The notes below the pieces were generated by a model. That model worked only from the letters and a program-made list of their open reading frames with translations. It did not search any database and was not told the origin of the DNA. The translations under genes and the position numbers were made by a program. Below are positions 1 to 11,300 of a stretch of DNA of 64,000 nucleotides, one piece after another; positions within the stretch are counted from its first letter, which is position 1, and every line of letters starts with the position of its first letter. The DNA is from Zymoseptoria tritici IPO323 (Eukaryota > Ascomycota > Dothideomycetes > Mycosphaerellales > Mycosphaerellaceae), in the NCBI RefSeq assembly GCF_000219625.1, contig NC_018213.1, positions 1,792,055 through 1,856,054 on the forward strand, read 5' to 3'.

Positions 1-743
1 TACATCATCAACGCCACCGTCCAGGCCAAGCCTTGAAGCATTACCGCTCCCACCCACATGTCGAATGCTTGCCTAACCGGCTGGCTTGGGATCATTGTGC
101 CCGCCATTGGTCCGACAACAAGCAGAGGGTAGATTGGGAAGATCCAAGCCGGCACCGCGTCTGTGATTTTGAGCCGTTCTTCCTGGAACAAGACGTAGTA
201 CTGCCCCACGCCGACGATGAGAACCACTGCGCAGTACAGCCAATAGCACACTCGCAGCGCATCAGGGAGCCAGGGACCGCAATTTGGAACACCGTAAGCT
301 TGCGTGCCGTTGAGGATCAGGGAGACTGTGACGAAGTAGGAGCCGAAGAAGAGACCTTCCACAGGGTGATGTAGGGAGCCGATGAACCGCTTGGGATACC
401 AGATTGCGCGGAGTGTCATGAAAGTGGTGAATAGCAGGAAGAGGATGATGGTGAGGATGAAAAAAATGGTTCCGATGGTATCCAGACCATTGAAGCGATT
501 GGGCGTGTTGGCCAGGACGATGGAGAGGGCTCCTGTGGACATTGGACAGGCAAACCATGGCCATGTGAAGTGTGCTATACGATCGGAGAAGCTGGCACTG
601 TCGGGGATCTTGGGCTTGAAGTCGGAGCGGTCTTCAGAGCTATCGGATTGCTGTTGTTTCTCAACATCGCTCGGGTCGGTCGTCTCGGGAGTTGGACCAG
701 CGGCTCGTTGCATGCCCGTCGTGTGGGCGGTATGGTGAACCAT
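1..743 (-). CDS. TDT-family (malic acid/C4-dicarboxylate or sulfite type) transporter, partial
   Basis: The frame is open from an ATG at 743 down to the left edge (247 codons), so the C-terminus is outside the window. After a hydrophilic N-terminus of about 60 residues rich in Ser, Asp and Gln comes DRIAHFTWPWFACPMSTGA and then LANTPNRFNGLDTIGTIFF, the entry signature of the fungal TDT family (S. pombe Mae1-like malate permeases and Ssu1-like sulfite pumps). At least five hydrophobic membrane segments follow. These carriers sit in the plasma membrane and move dicarboxylate or sulfite anions. The part seen does not separate malate from sulfite transport. No intron is needed in the visible part. 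ORFs in other frames here are shadows. Confidence 0.85.
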   Translation of the reverse strand, partial: MVHHTAHTTGMQRAAGPTPETTDPSDVEKQQQSDSSEDRSDFKPKIPDSASFSDRIAHFTWPWFACPMSTGALSIVLANTPNRFNGLDTIGTIFFILTIILFLLFTTFMTLRAIWYPKRFIGSLHHPVEGLFFGSYFVTVSLILNGTQAYGVPNCGPWLPDALRVCYWLYCAVVLIVGVGQYYVLFQEERLKITDAVPAWIFPIYPLLVVGPMAGTMIPSQPVRQAFDMWVGAVMLQGLAWTVALMM

Positions 744-1485
744 CGTCGGCGATGATCTCGAGGAGCGTCGTAGGAGGTGGCTACACGGCCAAACGCTTCC
801 TGGTGGGAAACGACCAGGAAGACTATCAGCAGTCTCTGTTAGATATCAATGCTCGCGTGCCCGTCTCCATTTCCATAAATCTTTCTGTACAAGGTACAGA
901 CTGGGGCCGTACGTCATCCGCGTGAACCCCATTCACATGCCGTGCCAAGTCCCAAGCTAAGACCAGGCGCCGCGGAGCAGGATAAGATTCCATCTGGGAA
1001 AGAATGTGATGGCCGAGATGTTGGCATGTTTGGAGAAGTCTTGGATGTGGTCAAGAAGTTGTCGGGACAGTGGTAGAACTGATGGCGTAGAGAAGGGCTT
1101 GCAAGGATGGGCCTGCTGCCGGCGCGGGCACTTGGTATAGGGCAGGTTTTGCCGATATATATGCACGACGTCGAAGAACTTAAGAAGCTCTTCTGATATT
1201 CGACGTCTGTAATAATGGAAGCAGATGAGGTCGACTTGAGATTCGCAAGGTGATGTTGAATATTTCCGCATGAAGCCAGCGGGCAACGACGACCTACAGT
1301 ACATACACGGCTATCTAGCATGTCGTACCAACTCATCTGTACGACTGCATAGCATGTCCCGCTGATTTACCCGTACATGAGGCCAATATTGTTCAGTGTA
1401 TCATTCAATGTACATCTACAGCGCCCAACCCTGATCTAAGCAACCAAAGCCACGGCGTCTGTCCTCGCCGTCAACTATCAGTACA
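744..1485. other. intergenic, promoter side of the transporter
   Basis: No convincing gene. Frames of up to 140 codons on the minus strand lack coding character. It should hold the transporter's promoter and the 3' end of the FKBP-STIMATE gene. Confidence 0.6.
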
Positions 1486-3032
1486 CTACTCCTTCCTCTG
1501 CTTCACCACCTTCGGCGGACTCGACCCACTCGAAGATCCCGCATCTCTATACTCCTCCACAGGCGTCGGCTGAATCTCCGTCAACGCCGGCCTGCTCTCC
1601 TCCTCCTCCTCCTCCACACCACCCTTCCCCACCTCCCGCCCTCCCATCAACCCCCTCTCCTCATCATCCTCCTCATCCTCCCCCGCTCCAACCCTCTCAT
1701 ACACGCCCCCACTCTCCTTCTCCCCTTCCTTCGTACTCGCCATAATGAAACTATCTACAATCCAATACTGCACGGCGTTCATAATCAGCGGGAACAAAAA
1801 CAGCGCAAACGCGACTTGTAGCGCTTCGCTGCCTTCAGTCCAGCGCAGCGCCCAGTCGCCGATCCAGGGCAGGAAGGGCATGGCCATGAAGAGGAAGAAG
1901 ACGAAGATTTTCATGCCAATCAGGCCGATGCAATAGATGAGGAGTTGCTTGAAGTACCAGGTCACTTGTGGTGGCGTGCCGTAGACGCCGGATTTGATGG
2001 ATTGGGGTGGGTTCGCGAGGGGCGTGTAGGCGAAGAGGGCGGGGAGGATTTTGAGGAGGATGTAGAGGACTGGGACGCCGAGGGTGGTCTAGAGCGTTGC
2101 CGTTAGTATGGATGAAGTTTTTAGTTGGAGATGAGGAAACTCACGTCAATCCCCAAGTTGAGAAGGTAAAACGAGCACGGATTCGGACTCTTCCCATCAC
2201 CTCCCGTCTTCGCCGCCTCGACAGCCTGCGCGGCAAAGTCTCCACTGCCGACTATGCTCATGCCCAAATTGATCACATGCGTCAGCATGGAGCCAAACAC
2301 CTGCTTACTGACGTCGAAGAAGAAGATCTTCCACGGCCGTTTGGGCGTCTCATGGTAGCGTTTCCAGACGAGAGACAGCACAGCCAGGGCGCCGAGTCCG
2401 CCTTGTGCGAAGAGCGCATATGGGCCTAGGAGATGGCATTGTGCGGGCTCCTTCGGTGTCTCGTCGTCGTCTTTATCTCCTCCATCCTTGTCCTTGTCCT
2501 TGTCCTTGCTCGCTGCCACCGCTGCCGTCTCTATCGCACCCACCACTTCCGCCGCCGTCGTACTCGTCTGAGCAACCTCATTCGCCTCCGGGACACCCAC
2601 AATTCCCATCAACTTCGCCTCAAACACCAACCACGCGTTCGGCGGAATATCGCTCCCTGCCCCTCGTTCCCCATACCCCAACTCCGGCGGTATCGTCAGC
2701 TTCCTCTCTTCACCCACGCACATATCCAACATCCCCTCGTCCCATCCCGCGATGACATGCCCTGCTCCGAGCAGGAATTTGAACGGTTTGTTGCGTTTGT
2801 AGGATGTATCGAAGACTGTACCGTCGGAGAGGAGAGTACCTTTGTAGTGCATGGAGAGGGTGTCTTTGTTGCGGGAGGGGCGAGTACATGTTGACGGCCC
2901 GGCGAGGTGTTCTATTGTGAGGTTTGAAGGTGTCGTTGTGATTGTTGGGCGGGGAGGCGTAGGAGGTTCGAGGGCGAGGGTTGTGGGGAGGAGGGCGAGG
3001 AGGGCGGCGGGGAGGAGCGCTATCGTGCGCAT
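1486..3032 (-). CDS. FKBP-type prolyl isomerase fused to STIMATE/TMEM110-like membrane protein
   Basis: Two exons: 3032-2145 and 2088-1486, with a 56 nt GT-AG intron (branch CTAAC), giving 496 aa. Residues 1-20 form a signal peptide. Residues about 35-145 are an FKBP fold with KDTLSMHYKGTL, GWDEGMLDMCVGEERKL and PPELGYGERGAGSDIPPNA, as in ER-lumenal FKBP2. A charged linker (DKDKDKD.., about residues 175-195) leads into HLLGPYALFAQGGLGALAVL and KRPWKIFFFDVSKQVFGSM, hallmarks of the STIMATE (TMEM110)/fungal vacuolar membrane protein family. That part has about four further hydrophobic segments and a Glu-rich C-terminal tail. No Met lies between the FKBP end and the first STIMATE membrane segment, so a separate downstream start is unlikely. 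The fusion could be real or could hide an unseen exon boundary. The expected place is the ER or endomembrane with FKBP in the lumen. Confidence 0.85.
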
Positions 3033-3767
3033 GGTGGGCGGTATGAAGGATGGAGCAGTCGTATGGTCGGCGTCGTCTTATCGCATGAGGCCGGATTGTG
3101 TCGGTGCGTCGATTGAAAGTTGAGTGCAGCTGGAGGGGCTTCTGATGATGCGCACTGAGATCAGGCAGTCGTTCTTCAAGGTGAGGTCCGGTCTTGTCGA
3201 CAGATGCAGATGGCTCGTGAATCTTTGTTCTCGCCGCGGTGAGCACTTCAGCTCAATTAGTACAAGACGAGACCGATAGCAATACCGTGGCTGAGCAAAG
3301 GCGTATGTAGTCCGTTGAAGGCGGAGTGAAGGTGAAGGTGAAGGTCAAGGTCTGGGGCGAAGCTGGGGGAGCCTGGCCCAGAACGAAGACGGGAGACAGC
3401 TGACAGCTGACCCTGATCCGCCAAGTCAAAAGCCGAGGCGGAAGTGTGACAAGATTGAACCAAATTCTAGCATCGAGCAATCAAGTGCGAGCCGTTGGTA
3501 ATTGAAGACATAGAGTGAGAGTAGATTATCAACTATTCCATCTGTCTGCACTGTCGCCGGCGCCACGCTCTGTGTCGGGAGCCCCTTTGCCTTGACTCGA
3601 TTCTGTTCCGGTCCGCCAAACTCACTGCGATGGTCCCCTGGTAGCCCTCATTAAAACCCATATCATGCCAATTACAAACCCCAACCTCGTCCGGACGTCG
3701 CCGCGCCGCGAACTCACGATCCTTCGTCACTGAACTCCATGGAAAATGCTGATGCAATACTCGTTCA
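3033..3767. other. intergenic
   Basis: 735 bp between the start of the FKBP-STIMATE gene and the stop of the JmjC gene, both minus strand. Only short shadow frames are seen. It should contain the promoter of the former and the 3' UTR of the latter. Confidence 0.6.
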
Positions 3768-6700
3768 TCACCGTCTCCTCAATCCCAGTCCCTCCTGCTG
3801 CAAAGCAAGAGCCAATTCTCGATCCTTCATCTCATCCTCAGTCTCTGCATTTAAGCTCTCTGTCCTTATCCTCTGGATCCCCTTGCCAGCACCAGAGGTT
3901 TGAGACATCGATCCCCGCTTCCTCTTCGTGGATTCGCCATTCGGTGAGCCATTCGGTAGGATAGGCTGACGGCGGGACAGTTCCGGTGACTGCGACACGG
4001 GAGCCGGAGGATGGTAGAGGGGCAGTGTGGGCAAACTTGTGTCTTGAGAGTCGAAGGAAGGATCTGAGTCGGCTCTCTCCACAGAGAGGTGAGCTCCTGT
4101 GCCGTTCAGCTGGGAAGATGATGTCTCTGCTCCTGTGTCGACCGTCGCGGCATGGTCGCCATTTGAAGATTGCCGATCCTCCGCGGTCTCATGCGTCGAA
4201 GCATCATCCTTATGGCCCGAGTCAGATCCAGGCAGAGAAATGCCAGAGTCCACACTTCCGTCCGGATTGGTTGCATCAAACTTCTCATCGAGTCCCGATT
4301 GACCATTCGACAATTGCTCGATCCCTGCGCTCTCCTCAGCGCCATTCTGATCGCCATTCATGTCAAGCACCTGGCTGGCAATCTGCTCCAACGACTCATA
4401 TTGGTACATTTGCGGTCTTTGAGGTGCGGCGTAATTGTAGTTGTTGTCGGTATAGCCTCCGTTCTGATCGACTTCCGCATAGGCAAAGAGACTAGGATCC
4501 AGTGCTGGCGCATGCTGATCGGAGTTCGGTAGAGGATGCTGTGAGTATTCTGTCGGTGCTGAACTTTGATCTTGCTGCATTGCAGGCTTGAAATCTCCAT
4601 TCATAACATGCTGGTGCTGCTGAGGCGCGCTGCCAGTCATGTGCATGGTTTGGAAATTCGGATCCGGTGTCGTGCCAACACCCGGCGTCGTCGATACCCT
4701 CTTCTTCTTTGGCTGCGCCGGCGTACTCGCGTCTCCATTGGCAGGCCGCTTCTTCGCACTCGCCGACGCTCTCGGCACAGGGCTTTCCATGGCCTTGGTC
4801 GGGTCGACGTTGCCCTGCTCGTCGTGCACACACCGACGCTGCATTGTGTTAGTATGCATCGCAAGACATTGCGCATGGACATGTCATTACCTTTGACTTG
4901 CGACACTCGAAGCAAGCCTTGCTCCGTCCACGTTTGGAGAACTCTCCAAACATCGGCACGCCGTTCATCGCCATCGGAATGTTCGCGTTGATGTACGCAT
5001 TCGTTCCCGGCATCGCCTGAAGGTCATCGTTAGACATTAGATTCCCATCTTGCTCTGCCATCAGAACATCATTTTGATCCCCACTCACAACAGCATAATT
5101 GGGTCGCTGCGGCGTGACGGTAATATTATCGTGCAGCTCAGGTGAGATGTGATGGATGCCGAATTGCTGCTGCGCTTCCGGCGACATGTATTGCAACGAC
5201 GTGCTTCCATCAGGAGAAGTCTGCATGACCATGTCCTTGTGTTTGCATCGAATTCGCCGCTTTCGGCAAGTGTCGCATGCGACCCTTTTGGGACCGAGCA
5301 CAGAAGTTTTCGGGGTGCTGAGATACGCGCCCGGGAGGCCGTTCATCATCGCATTCATCGGCATTCCCACGGCCGGCGCGGGAGGCGACATGGTCGTCAT
5401 CGGATGGGACGGTGCAGGCGTGCGTTGGGCGCGAGGAGGCGGTGGTGGTGGTGCAGTGAATTGATGATGATGACTTTGACTTGGACTCGAATTGGATGCG
5501 CTTTGGTGATCGGCCGTGGCGGGCGCGCCATTGGTGGAAGAGAAAGTAGCCCCACTTGGCGTGGCTTGACGCTCTGTGGCTGCAGGCTTTTCCACACTCT
5601 TCCTCACACGAGCCGACTGTCGATCCGGCGCGACTCTCCACGCGGCAATGGCTTCTTTACGCTCCATTTCTTTCAATGCGCGCGCTGAGAGCTTTTTGGG
5701 AGGTCCCTCTTCTTTGCTGTTGGGAAGTACGCCGTCAGGATGTGCCCAGGTCGGAGGATCCTCGTTACCACGCTTCCACGCGACCCACAAGGCAAACGTT
5801 CTGGCAAGCTCCAGCGGCTCGCCGTGGCCGTGGCCCTTGGGGATACTGGCGTTGACACGCTTCTGGCGATCTGCGGTGATGCCCTCAACCCGTCCCATGA
5901 CCATCATCACCGTGCGGAAGATGAAGTTGACGAGGTCAGGAAGGCCGTCCAGCTCATTCTGTCCGTAGTAGCGCGTGTTCTTTGCTCCAGGTCGAGGATC
6001 GTTCGCCGCAATATCGCCGTCAAAGTCTGCCCAAGTCGGTAGCTCTCGCTCGAATTGCTTGCCGTCGTGGAACAGTTTGGACACCTCTGCTGGCATCGGA
6101 TCATCATCCATGTATCGGATCGCCGTATACCACATGAGGCGCTGGAAGAACGGATAGCGGAATTTCATAGGCGTCTCGTTGGCCTTTTCAATCTCCGCCA
6201 CCTTGAACTGATTCTTGAATGACATGCGCGTGAGGAAGTTTCCGCCAATAACCAGACTTGTCTCCGGCGTCCAGACAGCGTGGATCCAGCCGGATGGAAT
6301 GAGCATGGTATCGCCTTCGCTCAGATCGACCCGATAGCACTCTTTGGTGATGCTCGGTAAGAAAGTGTAGTTCTGCTGCGGGCTGTCGTTCCATTCCTCG
6401 TAAGCTTTGAGATGCTTCGTCTTGGGTGGAATGAAGAAGAATGTCTTCTTGCCCTTCAAGATGTGGTAGTATACGCTGCTGCCGCCAAAGTCGATGTGAA
6501 AGTCGGTATAGCTGTCTGCGACCGACATCAAGCAGTAGTATTGAACTTTGGGCCACTTCCCGGCATCGATCTCCTTTTGAGGCCAGACCTCGTCTTGCAA
6601 GTCAATGTCTCGAACGACCTTTGGCCGACGAAGTAGCCGTCCAAGCTTGGTTTGCGACACTTCCAGAGAGATCACATTCCGAATCGGCTTGTCGTCGCCA

Positions 6701-8739
6701 CCCTCTTCGTAGTAATCGGCCCATCTGCCGAGAGTCCATTTCGAACCTGAATTTTGCGTCTTGACATCAATCACGTCGAGGGGTGTATCTGCGCCGACGA
6801 GGTTGCACACCTGCCGTACCGTGAGTTCCTCCGGCATGATCATACCAAGCTTGTCTTGTCCATCGTCTGGTACAGCTTCATACTCGTAGTCTTCTGGCAT
6901 CATATCGTCAACCACGGTGGAGTCGTCTTTACTCGGTGGGGCGTTGCCTGCGCTCTTCGTCGATCGAGGGTTGTTAAGCCAAGGTCTCGGGTTCCAAGCA
7001 GCAGGAATGCAGATCGGCTCCGTGAATGTGCCGCTCCTCTCGAAAAAGTCCCGAGTAATCAGCTCGGGTCGCATGCGTGGGAAGGTTTCCGGGTCGAATT
7101 GGAAAGTGCCGTCCTTGATAGGCTGAATGTAGTGATGCTCGACACTCTCCTCGCTTGTCTTCAGTACACCTCGCTGCAACTCAGCGTAGTCGACGGATGC
7201 ATGAGCGCGTGTGCTCTTCCTCACATATGTGGTCTTCCCATGAGTTGGCTCACATGTGGCGCAGAAGTATTTGTCCACATCGCGAACTTCGAGGGCCTTC
7301 TTAAAGCCAGCGCAGTCAACGTGGAACCAGTTCTTACAGCCATTGCAAGAAATCCATTCGTCCAATTCTCCGTTGGTATGAGCGCTTTCGCGCGAGACTG
7401 CACAGCCTGCGCATATTATCTCTGCAACTGGCTTTGCTGGCTTTCGCGACGCTTTCACAGAGGATGTCGATCGGATGATCATGGGCGTGTCTCGTGGGAC
7501 GGAGCTCGCGCGGCGCTCTGCGGGACGCTTGTCATCGTCGCCGAGCATCGGCGCGGTACTCATGCTTTTCCGCCGATTCGCATTGAGCACCCTCGCGATT
7601 GAAGGCTCGTCCACGGCATACTTTGAAGCAATTTTGTTGGCTTTGCCTGCATCCGGCGTCTTCTTTCGTGTAGCTGCTCGCTTCGTGACAGCCTTCTCCG
7701 CGACGGTCTTTCGACCGCCTGGATTTCTCGGCTTGCCCTTTGGCCATCCTCGCTTCGCTTTGGGAGCAGGTTCTGTCGCCTCACTCATAGTCACATCCGT
7801 ACTAGCCGCGGGCGATTGTAAATCCTCTGGCGGTGTCTGCGTTTGTTGAGGTACTTGAGGAGCATCGAGCATCTCGATGTCATGCTTGTACTGTGTGGAG
7901 GCACCAGCAATTGGCTGCTCCAACTCTTGCGTCTCATCTTTGGGACTCAAGCCGGAGTCATCAATTGTCTGCTGCGGAGACGGTAATGTGGGGCGTGGGA
8001 GGCTGCCTTGCTGCGGATTGAAGGGAGGGAGAAGATCTGCCTGAGCAGCGAGCTCCAATGGACGTGGTTGGTGCGTATCCTGAGGGAAGCTATTCGCATG
8101 TGGTCGAGGCAATGCTTGGGCTCCGTAGATCGGATATGTCGGTGGAGGCGGCTGATGCTGGGTCGGCTGCCAGCCTCCCGTGCGGAAGTTCAGCAACAGC
8201 GCCGCTTCCTCCACGCGACTGTCGTGATGTGCGTCCTGCGGGTATGGCTGCTGCTGTGGTATGCCTCTGCTCCAGTTGTGCCCTTGCTCATAGCTCGTCG
8301 CTGGCCGTGAAGCATATTGCGTAATCAGAGGTGACGGCAGCATCTCTGACCGACTCCTCTTATGAGGCGGCTCCGAGTGTGCTGGATGTGCGTATGCATG
8401 TCCTCTGCTCGCTGGCACAATGTACGTTGAGCTCGTGCTAAGCGCTGCTTCTGCCAGTTGCTCAATGGTCGACGAACGATTCCTGCTCTTCGGAGTCGCT
8501 CCATTGTATCCATTTGTGTAGTTACTGGTTGGTCGCTGGGAGTGTTGTGACGCACCATACGCATGCTCCGGCCTCACATGGTAGTTGATGTCGTTGTTCA
8601 CCGCCGGGTAGTTGAACACAGGCTCGATTGGCGCAGGCTTTCTCGGCGACAATGGCTCATAATACCTGCGCGGAGGGGACGGAGAGCGACCAGGTATGGC
8701 CCGGTCGTCTCGCTTGAATGTGGGATTCAAGACGGGCAT
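3768..8739 (-). CDS. PHD/JmjC histone demethylase (JHD1/KDM2-like) with C-terminal Cys-cluster motifs
   Basis: Two exons: 8739-4891 and 4838-3768, 52 nt intron, 1639 aa. The N-terminal 400 residues are low-complexity with a basic AT-hook-like stretch (KRGWPKGKPRNPGGRK). A PHD finger lies near 438-490 (CAGC..CNGCKNWFHVDC..CATC). The JmjC domain is near 730-850, with iron ligands in FHIDFGG and the second His in WIHAVWTPE, plus the 2OG-binding surroundings (YYHILKGKKTFFF). PHD followed by JmjC is the fungal JHD1 layout, which removes H3K36 mono/dimethyl marks in the nucleus. Unusually, the C-terminal part carries two separate CX2CX6C motifs (CDTCRKRRIRC near 1151 and CFECRKSKRRC near 1271). The intron splits the second. 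The last 350 residues are disordered and rich in Ser and Gln. Substrate specificity is inferred from the family. Confidence 0.9.
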
Positions 8740-9376
8740 CTCGAATGGTGCGGCGGGCAGCTCGGTGGTGTTATCGTCCGCTGGAATGCGTGTTGGTGAG
8801 GGCGCGACCTGCTGCGCTCGGCGCTGTCCCGTCTTCTTTCACGGGGTGTTTCCAGACTAATCTCGACTCGATCGTTACTTTACTGAGCAGTGAAGGTGTT
8901 GTGCGGTGGTGGTAGAGTTGTCGAGGAGGGCAGAGCAGTTGTTGTAGCACCCCCGCCTACACCGCGGAATGGACGAAGTGGACTGAGGCTGCAGGGCAGC
9001 GGTGGTTCACGGTATACGTGGATTCGATTGATCGATCATTGGTCTGGGAAGTCCAACGATTGAAATATTGGCAGTTCCATATGCGCTCGAACAGAGTGGT
9101 TTAGTGTTGGCAGTATTCCATTCTCGTTCACTTCACCTCGTCCTTGTCGAGCCTGAGCTGCTGGAAGTCTGGAGCCGCAGCCGCTTGCTTCCAGTTTCAC
9201 TCATTCCATAGAATACGGCGTATCTTTCATCACGAATTCATTCCTCCAAAGATCGCCTTATCCGAGACCACTTGACCACCTTCGCACGTGCTCCACGTCT
9301 TTGTCCTCCATCCACATCGACCTACACGCTCTCCCAGCAACCACACGCACGACGCACCAGCAGCCTTCGCCTAGCT
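8740..9376. promoter_or_regulatory. divergent promoter region, JmjC gene / SF3b14
   Basis: 637 bp between two divergent starts. A CACGTG E-box core is at 9285-9290, about 90 bp before the SF3b14 start. No ORF of interest. Any regulatory role of the E-box is inference. Confidence 0.45.
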
Positions 9377-9846
9377 ATGAGCCGCAGTTCAAAAGTAGCC
9401 CCGGAGGTAAATCGGTAAGTCTGCGCATCCCGTCTCAAAGCGACATGCGATCCGCCAATGCTGATCAAACTCGAACAGAGCGCTCTTCGTCAAGAACCTC
9501 TCCTACAACGTCTCCACCGAGGAGCTCTTTGACCTGTTTGGAAAGTTTGGTCCCATTCGGTATGCACTCCCTCCACCACTGCGCCATCGTGTCTGCCACG
9601 AACTAACACCCTACCAGCCAGATTCGCCAAGGCATCGCAACCAACACCAAAGGCACCGCGTTCGTCGTCTACGAGGATGTGCTCGATGCAAAATCCGCCT
9701 GCGACAAATTGAACGGCTTCAACTTCCAGAACCGCTACCTCGTGGTGCTGTACCACCAAATCGACAAAATGGCCAAGAGTCAGCAAGATATGGCACAGCG
9801 CACGGAGAACCTAGAAGCGCTCAAGCGCCAACACGGCATCTCGTAG
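9377..9846 (+). CDS. U2 snRNP SF3b complex p14 subunit (SF3B6)
   Basis: Three exons: 9377-9414, 9479-9559 and 9618-9846, giving 115 aa. The first two introns have GTAAGT and GTATGC donors and phase-consistent joins (R|A and I-R|Q). The protein is one RRM: RNP2-like ALFVKNLSYN, RNP1-like GTAFVVYEDV, then NGFNFQNRYLVVLYHQ and the short helix ending LEALKRQHGIS. Length and end match SF3b14/p14, the protein that contacts the branch-point adenosine within SF3b during spliceosome assembly. The first 13 residues (MSRSSKVAPEVNR) match the usual short arm. Oddly, the frame stays open for 115 codons past the TAG; see the separate entry. Confidence 0.93.
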
Positions 9847-10194
9847 GGGTACGCGGGGAATGTAGCAGGTGATACCGACAGCGCTGTGGTGGAAGTGGAG
9901 GATTGGCTCGCGACTGGCAACCGAAGGCCGTCCAACAACTCCACCAGCACCAAGCGCAAGGACTCCGGTATGAGCGGTATTTCCACTCAGTCCATCCCGG
10001 AGGCTACAGTCCCCATGGCAAAAGATTTCGCGCAGGTTTTGAAATATGAGCAGCATGATACCAAGACGGAAAGGAAGAGCTCGGGCTCAAGCAGCCTTAC
10101 CAAGGATGAGAGTTTGGGCGTATGGCGGCGTATGAAGGGTATGGCTTCCACCAAGTTCGGCGGTGGTAGTGGCGTCAATGGCAGCCTGGTTTGA
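9847..10194 (+). other. 115-codon open frame in phase with, and directly after, the SF3b14 stop
   Basis: The codons after TAG (9844-9846) run open to TGA at 10192-10194. Codon choice looks coding (AAG, GAG, TCC, ACC, GGT frequent). The conceptual product is hydrophilic, rich in Ser, Lys and Gly, and ends with GVWRRMKGMASTKFGGGSG. The first ATG in it is at 9970. No splice pair that would skip the TAG is visible, and the stop context is not the known fungal TGA-CTA readthrough signal. It could be a 3' UTR, a separate gene with an unseen first exon, or an extension lost to a stop mutation. I do not recognise the sequence. Confidence 0.35.
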
Positions 10195-10433
10195 TTTGTC
10201 ACGGCGTTTACGAGATGCGATGGGCACACCAGCTATTCAATTTCGACGACTGTTGAATGAATGAGAATGCTCGAGTAGCTATGTTGCGATCCGCATGATC
10301 TACATTTCTGTTCTGGTACACTGACACGAGAACGTGTCTTGCAAGTATCCTGCTTAGAGTGGTCTTTGTGCTGCTGGCTCACTGGTCCTGATCTCGAAGA
10401 TGTCCTGCTATTCTGTCAAGCCGTTTGCCCTGA

Positions 10434-11138
10434 CTATCTGACTATAGCTGCAGTATACACCGATATCTCCACCGACGACACCAGGTTCTCGAAACTCGCC
10501 CACCTTGCCCACGCCTTCACAGCAATGCGATCGCCAACGGCCAAGGCCCGCACCCATGCCGCTTCCTCTGCGTCTTCCGAATCCGTCTTCCACTCAACAA
10601 CATGCTTCTCAAGATCATCCGAACCCGGCGTATTCACTACCACCAGCCGCTCATGAACCAATGCATGCTCAGCGAACCTCTTCACTTCATCCCACTCCTC
10701 TCTGAGAGGACTTAGACCACCACGAATCACCCCCGCCGAGAATCCGCTTTGTCCAATACTGCGATCCAGACCCCAATCATTCGCGATGATTGTGAAGCGG
10801 ACTTTCACGACCGGACTCTGAACCCGTACAGTCGAGTAGATTTGTGGGGTCACCAGGTACACGCACGAATGCGCAGGCCCGATGCGTCTGGTTTGGCATT
10901 TGGTAATGGTACTTCTAGAAAAGAGTCCAGCTGCACGGAAGATGAGGGGAACCAAATCCGGTACGAGCTTTTGCCGTAGCAGGAAAGCGAGGTGGTAGAG
11001 CTCGTGGCGGGAAGGGTATCCGCTATCGTCCACCGGCGATATGACTGGCGAGAAGTGGATTCTAATATGCTGATCTGGACTTGGACAAGAATGGTTTGGC
11101 CAGTTTATTAGGGTCATGGTCTTGTCGCGTTCGGCCAT
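10434..11138 (-). CDS. conserved hypothetical fungal protein, 5' end unresolved
   Basis: The first in-frame ATG gives 234 aa (11138 down to 10434). The frame is open for another 18 codons upstream to 11192 without an ATG, and that part (ending CLDLFSPT) looks coding, so an upstream exon may exist. The protein has GYPSRHELYHLAFLLRQK, then SPVVKVRFTIIANDWG, then LREEWDEVKRFA, and ends GDRIAVKAWARWASFENLV plus a beta-strand-like tail. From memory, this arrangement resembles uncharacterised ascomycete proteins whose C-terminal part is shared with many orphan fungal genes. No catalytic motif, membrane segment or signal peptide is seen. The LTR element begins 162 bp upstream of the ATG, so it may have displaced the promoter or first exon. 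Confidence 0.6.
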   Translation of the reverse strand: MAERDKTMTLINWPNHSCPSPDQHIRIHFSPVISPVDDSGYPSRHELYHLAFLLRQKLVPDLVPLIFRAAGLFSRSTITKCQTRRIGPAHSCVYLVTPQIYSTVRVQSPVVKVRFTIIANDWGLDRSIGQSGFSAGVIRGGLSPLREEWDEVKRFAEHALVHERLVVVNTPGSDDLEKHVVEWKTDSEDAEEAAWVRALAVGDRIAVKAWARWASFENLVSSVEISVYTAAIVR

Positions 11139-11295
11139 CGTGGGCGAGAAGAGGTCGAGGCAGGGCTGTGCATTAGCATCCTCTGCGCTCAATGTCTGAT
11201 CTCAGTCGCTACGGATTTTCGTCTTCGCGACCATTGCTCGCTTCGGATCGAAGACACAAGAGCCAATTCTGATGTTAATGGTCAGAAGCGAGGTC

Positions 11296-11300
11296 CAGGC
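11296..11300. repeat. target site duplication CAGGC (left copy)
   Basis: CAGGC directly precedes the left LTR and is repeated at 17664-17668 directly after the right LTR, the 5 bp duplication expected of copia integrase. Confidence 0.9.

Noticed and set aside
914..1336. 140-codon minus-strand frame
   Set aside because: It begins at a non-supported start, has no domain, and overlaps another open frame of similar length.
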